64,000 nucleotides of DNA from Clostridia bacterium (GTDB lineage Bacteria; Bacillota; Clostridia; Christensenellales; Pumilibacteraceae): the NCBI GenBank assembly GCA_900767465.1, contig CAAGAW010000028.1:124001-188000 (forward strand), read 5' to 3'. Under the pieces are notes generated by a model. It was not told the origin of the DNA, ran no database searches, and saw nothing but the letters and a program-made list of their open reading frames with translations. Each line of letters begins with the position of its first letter. Position 1 is the first letter of the stretch. Both the position numbers and the translations under genes were made by a program. This document shows, piece after piece, positions 9,672 to 17,644 of this stretch.

Positions 9672-9709
9672 TATTATGCATAGTACTTTGCAAAGTACTA
9701 TGCATAATA
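9672..9709. repeat. 38-bp perfect palindrome
   Basis: Centred between 9690 and 9691, each arm of 19 bases is the exact reverse complement of the other (core AGTACTTTGCAAAGTACT). There is no loop, and no T tract follows on either strand, so it does not look like a terminator. Related shorter copies occur near 33170 and 33280. It could be a large operator for a dimeric regulator or part of a small repeated element. Confidence 0.85.
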
Positions 9710-9734
9710 GGCGAGCGACGGAAAATAACGGACA

Positions 9735-9770
9735 CAAACGAAAACCGAGGTCAAAAACTCAACCTCGGTT
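9735..9770 (-). terminator. Rho-independent terminator of the minus-strand structured RNA
   Basis: AACCGAGGT (9743-9751) and ACCTCGGTT (9762-9770) form a nine-pair stem. Reading the minus strand, the stem is followed by TTTTCGTTT. Confidence 0.75.
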
Positions 9771-9975
9771 ATTTTCAAAAAGTCCCGCTTCGCCGTCTCT
9801 CTTGCAAAATATAAACCCGCGCACATGCGAAGGTGGGTAAGCAGACTCCGTTTACTGTCTTCCAAACGACCCGCAACAGTCAAGAGCGGAAATGGCGTGA
9901 CATCGGCGGCCGTACGAGCAAACCCTTTTATATTCTGTGGTTATAATTATAGCAAGCGACGCACGTCGCAGGTAC
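9738..9975 (-). ncRNA. Candidate structured small RNA, possibly 6S RNA
   Basis: About 235 bases on the minus strand lie between a good promoter and a rho-independent terminator, with no convincing reading frame. The RNA can form a long rod: outer pairs CGCCG/CGGCG, then CUCUUG/CAAGAG with a large asymmetric internal loop, and a hairpin ACCC...GGGU containing CGCA/UGCG. A rod with an open central bubble and this length is what 6S RNA (the RNA polymerase decoy) looks like, but I cannot match a primary-sequence signature. SRP RNA, RNase P RNA and tmRNA signatures are absent. The class assignment is inference; the existence of a transcript is better supported. Confidence 0.45.
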
Positions 9976-9981
9976 ACTTTA

Positions 9982-10010
9982 ATTATATACCGAGCCGACG
10001 TAAAAATCAA
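9982..10010 (-). promoter_or_regulatory. Sigma-A promoter for the structured RNA
   Basis: On the minus strand TTGATT (10010-10005) and TATAAT (9987-9982) are spaced by 17 bases. A second TATAAT-like box at 9951-9946 has no good -35 element. Confidence 0.65.
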
Positions 10011-10088
10011 TAGTTTACGGTAAAATTTTTTTTATTAAATTTTTGCCGAACCTATTGACAAAACGGTAAAAATGTGATATGTGCGGTT

Positions 10089-10772
10089 TTACTCTTTGAC
10101 GGTTTCGCCGCCTTCGAGTTTGTTTATCGCACGGGCGAGCGCGTCGTTGTTCGTACCGGACTGTTTGTCGGACGAACGGTAATCGAACCGCCGCGTAAAC
10201 CGTTCGAGTTCGTTGCAGAGTCTTTTCATGCCGTCTCTCTGACGGGCTACGAGAACGCGCAGATATTCTTCGCCGGCTTTCCCCGTGTGCGAGGCGTAGC
10301 GGAGCAGAAGGTTAAAATGCGGCAGGCAAAACCCGTTTGTTTCCTTCAGAACTCCCGGAAATTCCTTTTCGTTCAAAAACATTTCGGCAACGGTGTACGC
10401 GTATCTTTCCATAACTTCCGCCGCCTCGTCGCAGATAACGCAACTCGAAAGTTCGCCGTCCAGTTTGTCGGCGAGTTTTTTTGCGGCTTTCGCGTTTTTA
10501 ACGTCCGCGATCTTTCCGATAACGTGTTCCGACCTCGTGTGGAATTGGAGCGCGACTCCGAGTTTGTTTCCGCCGTCGTACAGCATCGCCGAGTGGCGAG
10601 GGCAGAACCCGCGAGCGTTCACTTTAATCCGTGCGGACGGCTCCATAACCGCTTCGTCCGCGTATTGTTTTACAAGCCGCGACTGAACGCGGCTGTAAAG
10701 CGCGCACATCGGACAGTCGCAGTCCGAGCGGAACGCGTCCCATATCGGCGTCGTCTGAATATGATATTGCAT
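10089..10772 (-). CDS. DUF6062-type cysteine-rich protein
   Basis: A 227-residue cytosolic protein resembling a family common in Clostridia (DUF6062) with no assigned function. It has regularly placed Cys/His clusters: CDCPMC near residue 17, FCPRH near 56, CVICDE near 110 and FCLPHF near 147, which would suit two metal sites or redox-active pairs. I chose the ATG at 10772 because it lies downstream of a clear promoter (TATAAT ending at 10819) and behind GGGACGG; the longer open frame upstream crosses the divergent promoter. It is transcribed away from the SPOR-like gene. Confidence 0.8.
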   Translation of the reverse strand: MQYHIQTTPIWDAFRSDCDCPMCALYSRVQSRLVKQYADEAVMEPSARIKVNARGFCPRHSAMLYDGGNKLGVALQFHTRSEHVIGKIADVKNAKAAKKLADKLDGELSSCVICDEAAEVMERYAYTVAEMFLNEKEFPGVLKETNGFCLPHFNLLLRYASHTGKAGEEYLRVLVARQRDGMKRLCNELERFTRRFDYRSSDKQSGTNNDALARAINKLEGGETVKE

Positions 10773-10818
10773 AGTTTTCACCGTCCCGGAATATAAGTTA
10801 AGTACAGTCACTGAAACC

Positions 10819-10847
10819 ATTATATCCGTTCCGGGAGAAAAATGCAA
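10819..10847 (-). promoter_or_regulatory. Sigma-A promoter for the DUF6062 gene
   Basis: Minus-strand TTGCAT (10847-10842) and TATAAT (10824-10819) are 17 bases apart. The -35 box overlaps the start codon of the divergent gene at 10842. Confidence 0.75.
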
Positions 10848-11627
10848 CGATTTTACGGTAACGATCCGCATATTATACGAAAACGTCGACGGAGCGTGCG
10901 CGCGCCGAAGGGCGTAAAGACGGGAAAATCCGGGCGTAAGTTCGCGGTTGTCGTAGTTCTTTTGTCCGTTATCCTGCTTTTTGCCGTCGCGTTCGGTGCC
11001 GGCGGGAGCAAAACGGTCGTAAGGGTAAAGCGCAAAGAATGGTATTTCGTCAGCGTGCTTACCGCAGTCGATTCCGGACAGGCAAACGTAAAGGCTCTCG
11101 ATATCCGATCCCGCGGCGGAGCGGGGTATATCTACAACGACGGCGATTTTTCGGTGATAGCAAGCGTTTATCCGACCGAGAGGGAGGCGAAAGCGGTCGC
11201 GGCAAAACAACCCGATCCCGCCACGATAATAAAAATCGCTTTCTCCGAAACGGAATTCCCGCCCGGCGAGTACGACGCCGCCGTAAAAGCCGCGCTGGCG
11301 TTGCCTGCCGACGTCGTCGCGATTCTTACGGGTGCGGCTTACGATTTCGAGAGGGGTAATCTTTCCGAAAGCGAAGTTTCTTTCAGGCTCGATTCCGTCG
11401 GAAAAGAGGCTGCGAAACTCTCAGCCGCGCTCGAATCGAGCGAAACAACCGCTTCGGCGTACGCGAAAAAGATTCTCGGCGTCGTTTCGGCGGTCGTAGG
11501 CTCGTCGGACGACGACAAAGAGTCCGTTTTGTCGTCGAGGCTGAGGTGTGCGGCGTGCGGCATAGTGTACGAGGTTTCGGAACTGAGCGCGATATACGCG
11601 GGTTTACAGTTACCCAAAGGTAACTAA
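10842..11627 (+). CDS. Membrane-anchored protein with SPOR-like region
   Basis: A 261-residue protein. A basic N-terminus (about 30 residues) is followed by one hydrophobic segment near residues 31-50, then an extracytoplasmic region. Residues around 65-120 (WYFVSV..., GGAGYIYNDGDFSVIASVY, then TEREAKAVA) have the pattern of a SPOR domain, which binds denuded peptidoglycan at division sites. The remainder is predicted helical and ends with a CAACG pair near the C-terminus. ATG at 10842 follows GGGAG. A link to the cell wall or sporulation is inference from the SPOR-like pattern. Confidence 0.7.
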   Translation: MQRFYGNDPHIIRKRRRSVRAPKGVKTGKSGRKFAVVVVLLSVILLFAVAFGAGGSKTVVRVKRKEWYFVSVLTAVDSGQANVKALDIRSRGGAGYIYNDGDFSVIASVYPTEREAKAVAAKQPDPATIIKIAFSETEFPPGEYDAAVKAALALPADVVAILTGAAYDFERGNLSESEVSFRLDSVGKEAAKLSAALESSETTASAYAKKILGVVSAVVGSSDDDKESVLSSRLRCAACGIVYEVSELSAIYAGLQLPKGN

Positions 11628-11664
11628 AACGGTTCCGAAAGTTTGATTTTCGCGGCGAAAACAG

Positions 11665-11693
11665 TTGAAAAAAACAAACGTTTATGATAAAAT
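11665..11693 (+). promoter_or_regulatory. Sigma-A promoter for the hydCBA operon
   Basis: TTGAAA (11665-11670) and TAAAAT (11688-11693) are separated by 17 bases. The leader to the first ATG is about 125 bases; I see no known riboswitch in it. Confidence 0.7.
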
Positions 11694-11826
11694 GTATAAG
11701 GTTATGTCTTTGCAGATATATCGTCGTCGTTTTCTCGTTTTCGTTGCGGGCGGACGAGACGAAAAACCGTTAAAATCACTTCGGGGCGGACAAACCGTTA
11801 CCTGAGAAAAACATAAGGAGAGTAAC

Positions 11827-12309
11827 ATGAGTAAAGAGACAATCGGCACTCCGGAGCAGTACGCGGAATTCAAAGCCGCGCTCGAAGAGTTGAAGTCCGT
11901 TCCCGGACCCGTAATGAAAGCGATGCAGAAAGCGCAGGACATTTACGGCTATCTGCCCATCGAAGTTCAGTCCGAAATCGGAAAAACCTTCGGCGTCCCG
12001 CTCGAAGAAGTTTACGGAATCGCGACCTTTTACGCGCAGTTCAACCTTCAACCGAAAGGCAAGTACACGATCGGCGTATGCCTCGGTACGGCCTGCTACG
12101 TAAAAGGATCGGGCGACGTACTTAACAAGTTCGAGGAACGCCTCGGAATCCAACCCGGCAACACTTCCGCCGACGGCAAATACACGCTCGACGCCACCCG
12201 TTGTATCGGATGCTGCGGACTTGCGCCCGTACTTACCGTAAACGGCGAGGTTTACGGCAACCTTACCAAAGACGACGTTGACCGCATTCTCGCAAAATAC
12301 AACGACTAA
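11827..12309 (+). CDS. hydC: Bifurcating [FeFe] hydrogenase gamma subunit (NuoE-like)
   Basis: A 160-residue thioredoxin-fold [2Fe-2S] protein of the NuoE family. The four cluster ligands are visible as Cys85 and Cys90 (CLGTAC) and Cys126 and Cys130 (CIGCC). In trimeric bifurcating hydrogenases this subunit sits beside the flavin subunit. ATG at 11827 follows AAGGAG. It heads a three-gene operon whose order gamma, beta, alpha is typical of HydABC enzymes, which couple NADH and reduced ferredoxin oxidation to H2 formation or the reverse. Complex I subunit E is excluded by the neighbouring hydrogenase. Confidence 0.94.
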   Translation: MSKETIGTPEQYAEFKAALEELKSVPGPVMKAMQKAQDIYGYLPIEVQSEIGKTFGVPLEEVYGIATFYAQFNLQPKGKYTIGVCLGTACYVKGSGDVLNKFEERLGIQPGNTSADGKYTLDATRCIGCCGLAPVLTVNGEVYGNLTKDDVDRILAKYND

Positions 12310-12345
12310 GCCGGGAAACCTGAATTACTTATGGAGGAACATATA

Positions 12346-14241
12346 ATGAAAAACTTGGAGGAACTTCAAGCGATTCGCGAGTCGATGAAGGATCGCGTTT
12401 CCAACCGCGGAATCGGCGCGTCGTCCGATCGCGCGCTCGAACGCGCTCATATTCTCGTGTGCGGCGGTACCGGCTGTACTTCGGGACACAGCAAAGATAT
12501 TTATAACGAATTCGCGCGCCTTCTCAAAGAGAACGGCATAGAAAATGAAATCAAACTTATCATGACCGGTTGCTTCGGACTTTGCGCCCGCGGTCCTATC
12601 GTCGTCGTTTATCCGGACGGCGCGTTCTATCAGCACGTAAAAGTTTCGGACGTCGAAGAAATCGTCCGCGAACATATCGTAGGCGGAACGGTAGTGGAGA
12701 GACTTCTTCACGAGGAAAAGGACGTAAACGGCGAAATCAAACCGTTCAACGAAACCGCTTTCTACAAGAGCCAGCATCGTCTCGTACTTCGTCACTGCGG
12801 ACTCATCGACCCCGAAAATATCGACGAGTATCTTGCGTTCGACGGCTATCTTGCGTATAAAAAGGCCGTTACCGAAATGACGCAGCAGCAGGTTATCGAT
12901 ACGATCAAAGCCAGCGGACTTCGCGGCAGAGGCGGCGGCGGATTCTCCACCGGTATGAAGTGGCAGTTCGCTTACAACTCGGTTGCCGATCAGAAGTACG
13001 TCGTATGTAACGCCGACGAGGGCGACCCGGGCGCGTTCATGGACCGTTCGGTTCTCGAAGGCGACCCCCATACCGTAATCGAAGCGATGATGATCGCAGG
13101 CTACGCCATCGGCGCAACCAAAGGTTTCGTATACGTCCGCGCGGAATACCCGATCGCCGTTCATCGTCTCGAAATCGCAATCAAACAGGCTCGCGAATAC
13201 GGAATCCTCGGCGACAACGCAATGGGATTGGGACATAAGTTCGACATCGAACTTCGTCTCGGAGCAGGCGCGTTCGTCTGCGGCGAGGAAACCGCGCTTC
13301 TTAACTCTACCGAAGGTAAACGCGGCGAACCCCGCCAGCGTCCGCCGTTCCCCGCGGTTAAGGGACTTTTCGGAAAACCCACCCTTATCAACAACGTCGA
13401 AACTTACGCCAACATCACCTCGATTATTCTCAACGGCGCGGAATGGTTCGCAAGTATGGGAACGGAGAAGAGCAAGGGTACCAAGGTATTCGCGCTCGGC
13501 GGTAAGATTCATAACACCGGACTTGTCGAGATCCCGATGGGAACGACCCTTCGCACGATCATCGAAGAGATCGGCGGCGGAATCCCCAACGGCAAGAAGT
13601 TCAAGGCGGCTCAGACGGGCGGTCCGTCCGGCGGTTGTATTCCCGCTTCGCTTATCGACACCCCGATCGATTACGACAACCTTATCGCAATCGGCTCGAT
13701 GATGGGTTCGGGCGGACTTATCGTTATGGACGAGGACAACTGTATGGTCGATATCGCCAAGTTCTTCCTCGAGTTCACCGTGGACGAGTCGTGCGGCAAA
13801 TGCACCCCCTGCCGCGTCGGCAACAAGCGTCTTTACGAAATGCTCGACAAGGTTACCAAAGGTCAGGCGACTCTCGAAGACCTCGACGAGATGGAAAAAC
13901 TTTGCCACTACATAAAAGAGAACTCGCTGTGCGGACTCGGACAAACCGCGCCCAACCCCGTTCTTTCCACGCTCCGTTACTTCCGCGACGAGTACGTTGC
14001 TCACGTAGTGGATCACAAATGCCCCGCCGGCGTTTGCAAAGCGCTTATCAACTTCGAGATCGAACCCGACAAGTGTATCGGCTGCGGACTTTGCGCCCGT
14101 AACTGCCCGGTCGGCGCGATTTCCAAGACGGACTACGTTGCGCCCGGTCACAAACTGCCCTCCATGGCGATCGATACGACCAAGTGCGTTAAATGCGGCG
14201 TTTGCGTGGCAAATTGTAAGTTCAAGGCTATCAAGAAGTAA
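12346..14241 (+). CDS. hydB: Bifurcating [FeFe] hydrogenase beta subunit (NuoF-like, FMN)
   Basis: The 631-residue flavin subunit. In order: an N-terminal thioredoxin-like [2Fe-2S] region (VCGGTGCTSG ... GCFGLCARG), the NADH/FMN domain (GRGGGGFSTG near 194, CNADEGDPGAF and GAGAFVCGEE further on), the NuoF [4Fe-4S] motif CGKCTPC at about 483, and a C-terminal double [4Fe-4S] ferredoxin (CIGCGLCARNC near 577 and CVKCGVCVANC). Electrons are taken from or given to NAD here. I start at the ATG at 12346 because GGAGG at 12333-12337 is its ribosome site; the in-frame ATG at 12331 overlaps that site. Confidence 0.96.
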   Translation: MKNLEELQAIRESMKDRVSNRGIGASSDRALERAHILVCGGTGCTSGHSKDIYNEFARLLKENGIENEIKLIMTGCFGLCARGPIVVVYPDGAFYQHVKVSDVEEIVREHIVGGTVVERLLHEEKDVNGEIKPFNETAFYKSQHRLVLRHCGLIDPENIDEYLAFDGYLAYKKAVTEMTQQQVIDTIKASGLRGRGGGGFSTGMKWQFAYNSVADQKYVVCNADEGDPGAFMDRSVLEGDPHTVIEAMMIAGYAIGATKGFVYVRAEYPIAVHRLEIAIKQAREYGILGDNAMGLGHKFDIELRLGAGAFVCGEETALLNSTEGKRGEPRQRPPFPAVKGLFGKPTLINNVETYANITSIILNGAEWFASMGTEKSKGTKVFALGGKIHNTGLVEIPMGTTLRTIIEEIGGGIPNGKKFKAAQTGGPSGGCIPASLIDTPIDYDNLIAIGSMMGSGGLIVMDEDNCMVDIAKFFLEFTVDESCGKCTPCRVGNKRLYEMLDKVTKGQATLEDLDEMEKLCHYIKENSLCGLGQTAPNPVLSTLRYFRDEYVAHVVDHKCPAGVCKALINFEIEPDKCIGCGLCARNCPVGAISKTDYVAPGHKLPSMAIDTTKCVKCGVCVANCKFKAIKK

Positions 14242-14252
14242 GAGGTGACAGT

Positions 14253-15998
14253 ATGAAAGAAGTTACTTTAAAAATAAACGACGTAAGCGTTACCGTTCCC
14301 GAAGGAACGCGTATCCTCGACGCCGCCCGCAAGGCCGGATTCCGTATCCCCACGCTTTGCTACTATAAGGATCTTACCAACGAAGGAAGCTGCCGCGTCT
14401 GCGTAGTCGAAGTAAAGGGCGCGAGAAGTCTCGTGGCAAGTTGCTCGGCTGTCGTTGCCGAGGGTATGGAAGTTTATACCAAAACCCCGAAGGTTATCGA
14501 ATCGCGCAAAACCACGCTCGAACTGCTCCTTTCCAATCACGAAAAGAAATGTCTTTCGTGCGTGCGCAGCGGCAATTGCGAACTTCAGAAACTTTCCAAC
14601 GAGTACGGTTGCGACGAGAGTAAATTTTCGGGCGTCAAAACCCCGACCGCTCCCGAATTCGAAAACGATTATCTTATCCGCGACAACGGCAAATGTATTC
14701 TTTGCCGCCGTTGCGTAGCGGCTTGCAACAAGTATCAGACCGTAGGCGTTATCGGCGCGAACAAGCGCGGATTCAACACCACGATCGGTTGCGCGTTCGG
14801 TCGCGCGCTTGCCGACGTCGATTGCGTCGCTTGCGGACAGTGTATCAACGTTTGCCCCGTAGGCGCGCTTACCGAAAAGGACGACACCGACAAAGTCGTT
14901 GCCGCTCTCGGCGACAAGTCCAAGCACGTTATCGCGGTTACCGCACCCGCCGTCCGCGTCGCGCTCGGCGAAGAATTCGGTTTTCCCGTAGGAACGGACA
15001 CCGAAGGAAAGATGGTAGCGGCTCTTCGCAGAATCGGCTTCGACAAAGTGTTCGACGTCGATATGGCAGCCGACCTTACCATTATGGAAGAGGGTACCGA
15101 GCTTCTCAGCCGTCTCGGCGACAAAAACGCAACCCTTCCTATGATTACGAGTTGCTCGCCCGGCTGGATCCGCTTTATCGAGTTTAACTATCCCGAACTT
15201 CTCGGACATCTTTCGACCTGCAAGTCGCCTCAGCAGATGATGGGCGCGACGATCAAGACCTATTACGCCGAAAAGAACGGTATCGACCCGAAAGACATTT
15301 ACGTCGTATCCGTTATGCCGTGTACCGCCAAAAAGACCGAAATCAAACGCGCGGACGAAAACGCAAGCGGCTATCCCGACGTAGACGTCGTTCTTACCAC
15401 CCGCGAGGCGGCTCGCCTTATCAAGCGTTTCGGTATCGAATACGATATGCTCGCAGACGAACAGTTCGACGCTCCGCTCGGAATCGGCTCGGGCGCGGGA
15501 CTTATCTTCGGCGCGACCGGCGGCGTTATGGAAGCCGCGCTCCGTACCGTGTACGAAATCGTCACCGGTAAGGAATCGCCTTCCGTGGACTACAAAGCGG
15601 TTCGCGGCACCAAGGGTATCAAGACGGCGGAAGTCGATATGAACGGTACCAAAGTCAAGGTTGCGGTCGCTCATACGCTTGCAAACGCCCGCGAACTTCT
15701 CGAAGAGATCAAAGCCGGCAAGAGCGAGTACCAGTTCATCGAGGTTATGACTTGCCCCGGCGGTTGCGTAAACGGCGGCGGACAGCCAATCGTTTCGTCC
15801 GACAAGATCAACGCGGGACTCGACGTCAAAGTGCTTCGCGCGAAAGCGATTTACGGCTCGGACGCGAAGAACAAACTTCGTAAGTCTCACGAAAATCCGG
15901 TAATCAAGCAACTTTACGCCGAATACTTCGATAAGCCCGGCAGTCACAAGGCTCACGAGATTCTTCACACCTCGTACGCGCCCCGCGAAAAAATGTAA
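14253..15998 (+). CDS. hydA: [FeFe] hydrogenase catalytic alpha subunit
   Basis: The 581-residue catalytic subunit. It begins with a plant-type [2Fe-2S] domain, then the His-ligated [4Fe-4S] motif (HEKKCLSCVRSGNC), two [4Fe-4S] clusters (CILCRRCVAAC and CVACGQCINVC) and the H-cluster domain. H-cluster ligands are Cys301 in L1 (TSCSPGW), Cys357 in L2 (MPCTAKK), and Cys501 and Cys505 in L3 (MTCPGGCVNGGG). Position 302 is Ser where many monomeric enzymes have the proton-relay Cys. The downstream region to residue 581 holds the small-subunit-like tail. The maturases HydE, HydF and HydG are not in the window. Confidence 0.96.
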   Translation: MKEVTLKINDVSVTVPEGTRILDAARKAGFRIPTLCYYKDLTNEGSCRVCVVEVKGARSLVASCSAVVAEGMEVYTKTPKVIESRKTTLELLLSNHEKKCLSCVRSGNCELQKLSNEYGCDESKFSGVKTPTAPEFENDYLIRDNGKCILCRRCVAACNKYQTVGVIGANKRGFNTTIGCAFGRALADVDCVACGQCINVCPVGALTEKDDTDKVVAALGDKSKHVIAVTAPAVRVALGEEFGFPVGTDTEGKMVAALRRIGFDKVFDVDMAADLTIMEEGTELLSRLGDKNATLPMITSCSPGWIRFIEFNYPELLGHLSTCKSPQQMMGATIKTYYAEKNGIDPKDIYVVSVMPCTAKKTEIKRADENASGYPDVDVVLTTREAARLIKRFGIEYDMLADEQFDAPLGIGSGAGLIFGATGGVMEAALRTVYEIVTGKESPSVDYKAVRGTKGIKTAEVDMNGTKVKVAVAHTLANARELLEEIKAGKSEYQFIEVMTCPGGCVNGGGQPIVSSDKINAGLDVKVLRAKAIYGSDAKNKLRKSHENPVIKQLYAEYFDKPGSHKAHEILHTSYAPREKM

Positions 15999-16012
15999 TA
16001 CAGCGCAAAACG

Positions 16013-16041
16013 AACCCCGTCGCTTTACCGCGGCGGGTTTT
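16013..16041 (+). terminator. Rho-independent terminator after hydA
   Basis: AACCC and GGGTT arms close a GC-rich hairpin followed by TTTTG, 15 bases past the hydA stop. Confidence 0.65.
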
Positions 16042-16066
16042 GATTATAACGACGTATTTATTTTAC

Positions 16067-16095
16067 TTGCAAATTTTATCGCCGTGTAGTATAAT
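16067..16095 (+). promoter_or_regulatory. Sigma-A promoter for the ATP-grasp/sepF/lspA operon
   Basis: TTGCAA (16067-16072), 17-base spacer, TATAAT (16090-16095). Confidence 0.78.
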
Positions 16096-16121
16096 TAAGC
16101 ATAGAAGCGAGGAGGGCGGCT

Positions 16122-16976
16122 TTGAAGGGCGCGTTTATCGAAAACAGATATTACGTCGACGACGGAATAAATTACGCGTACGAGCGGCTTTCCGCAGAGT
16201 TTTCCGCGCGCGGAGTAACGCTCGATCGGATAAAATGTCCGATAACCGTAATAGGCAAGCCGACGGATTTCGGCTACGACTTTGCGATTTTATGGAACAA
16301 GGACGTATCCGCCGCTCTTGAAATGCAGTCGAGAGGCATACCGGTCTATAATTCGCCGCTTGCAATCGAAATTTGCGACGACAAGCAAAAAACGGCAGCC
16401 GTGCTGTCGCGATCGGGTGTAAAAATGCCCGTAACCGTATTCGCTCCGCACGCCTATCTGCCGCAGGACGAAGACGAAGATCTTTTCCGCGAGGTCGACA
16501 AACTCGGCTGTCCGGTCGTGATAAAGGAAAGCCGCGGCAGTCAGGGCAAGCAGGTCTATCTTGCCGGGACGAAAGAGGAAGCGAAAGAAATTCATCGTTC
16601 GCTCGGCGTAAAACCTCACCTTTTTCAGTCGTTCGAAGGCGACGAAAAGGGATCGGACATTCGCGTTTACGTGGTTGGCGGGAAGGCGGTCGGCTGGGGT
16701 AAACGCCGTAATACGACTTCGTTCCGCTCCAACGTTGCGGCGGGTGGCAAAATCGAAAAATACGACTGTCCGGACAGTTTGAAAACGGAAGCGGAGCGGA
16801 TTGCCGCGATTCTCGGGCTTTCGTTCGGGTCGGTGGATTTTCTTCCGGCTCCCGAACCCGTGTTTATCGAGGCGAACTCGTCGGCTTATCTGAAAGGAAT
16901 CGAGTCGCTCGGTTTCGACGTTGCGGGTGAAATCGCGAAATACGTACTCGGAGGCTTGCGGTGCAACAGGAAATAA
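16122..16976 (+). CDS. RimK-like ATP-grasp ligase
   Basis: A 284-residue ATP-grasp protein of the RimK/LysX type, which join an amino group to a carboxylate with ATP. Visible elements are the nucleotide-binding Lys in PVVIKESRGSQGKQV near residue 130, the GSDIRVYVVGGK segment and the metal-binding FIEANSS near 250. Start is TTG at 16122 with GGAGG at 16111-16115. It is first in an operon with yggS, sepF, lspA and rluD and overlaps yggS by 16 bases. The substrate is not predictable; RimK relatives modify ribosomal protein S6, cofactors or carrier proteins. Confidence 0.82.
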   Translation: MKGAFIENRYYVDDGINYAYERLSAEFSARGVTLDRIKCPITVIGKPTDFGYDFAILWNKDVSAALEMQSRGIPVYNSPLAIEICDDKQKTAAVLSRSGVKMPVTVFAPHAYLPQDEDEDLFREVDKLGCPVVIKESRGSQGKQVYLAGTKEEAKEIHRSLGVKPHLFQSFEGDEKGSDIRVYVVGGKAVGWGKRRNTTSFRSNVAAGGKIEKYDCPDSLKTEAERIAAILGLSFGSVDFLPAPEPVFIEANSSAYLKGIESLGFDVAGEIAKYVLGGLRCNRK

Positions 16977-17644
16977 AAACCGTTCTTGAAAATATCGAGC
17001 GGGTAAAACGCGAAAACGGTATAACGTATCCGATAACCGTCGTTGCCGCAACCAAAACGGTAACGCCCGACAGGATAAATCTTTTACCCGAGTACGGCGT
17101 GGAAATCGCGGGCGAAAACCGCGTTCAGGAACTGCTCGGAAAGTACGACTTCGTTCACGGAGTGAAATGGCATTTTATCGGCTCGCTTCAAACGAACAAA
17201 GTCAAATACATCGTCGATAAAGTCGATCTTATTCACTCGGCGGACAGAGAAGAACTTGTTGACGAGATTGACAAACGTTCGGCAAAAATCGGAAAAATCA
17301 GCGACGTTCTGATCGAGATAAATACCGGCGTCGAAGAGAGTAAAAGCGGAGTTGCATCGGAAGAGGCAGAGTCGCTTGCCGCGTACGTTTCGGGAAAAAA
17401 GAACGTTCGCCTTCGCGGCGTAATGGGAGTTTTTCCGATAGACGCCGAGGACGGACTGTACGACAGACTGTACGAGGTTTACCGCAAAATTTCGGATACG
17501 TACCCGAATGCCGACATTCTGTCGGCGGGTATGAGCGGAGATTACCTCAAAGCGATCGTGCACGGCGCAAATCTCGTGCGTATAGGCAGCGCGATTTTCG
17601 GCAAAAGAATTTATACGGAGAGTAAAACCGATGGGAAAATTTAA
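16961..17644 (+). CDS. yggS: YggS-family pyridoxal phosphate homeostasis protein
   Basis: A 227-residue single-domain alanine-racemase-fold protein that binds PLP and helps balance the cell's B6 vitamers. The PLP lysine is K32 in AATKTV; the barrel segments GENRVQELLGKY and HFIGSLQTNK are typical, as is GMSGDYLKAI near 183. Start is GTG at 16961 behind CGGAGG. In many Gram-positives this gene (ylmE) lies directly before sepF, as here. Confidence 0.94.
   Translation: MQQEIKTVLENIERVKRENGITYPITVVAATKTVTPDRINLLPEYGVEIAGENRVQELLGKYDFVHGVKWHFIGSLQTNKVKYIVDKVDLIHSADREELVDEIDKRSAKIGKISDVLIEINTGVEESKSGVASEEAESLAAYVSGKKNVRLRGVMGVFPIDAEDGLYDRLYEVYRKISDTYPNADILSAGMSGDYLKAIVHGANLVRIGSAIFGKRIYTESKTDGKI

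Noticed and set aside
9735..9975. SRP RNA, RNase P RNA or tmRNA at this locus
   Set aside because: None of their conserved sequence signatures is present and the length does not fit RNase P or tmRNA.
11694..11826. Riboswitch in the hydCBA leader
   Set aside because: About 130 bases of leader but no known aptamer pattern and no terminator/antiterminator pair could be drawn.
12325..14151. 608-residue open frame antisense to hydB
   Set aside because: Same effect as above; the sense protein is unmistakable and the antisense sequence has no recognisable domain.
14268..15968. 566-residue open frame antisense to hydA
   Set aside because: Shadow of a highly conserved gene; no promoter or ribosome site on the minus strand.
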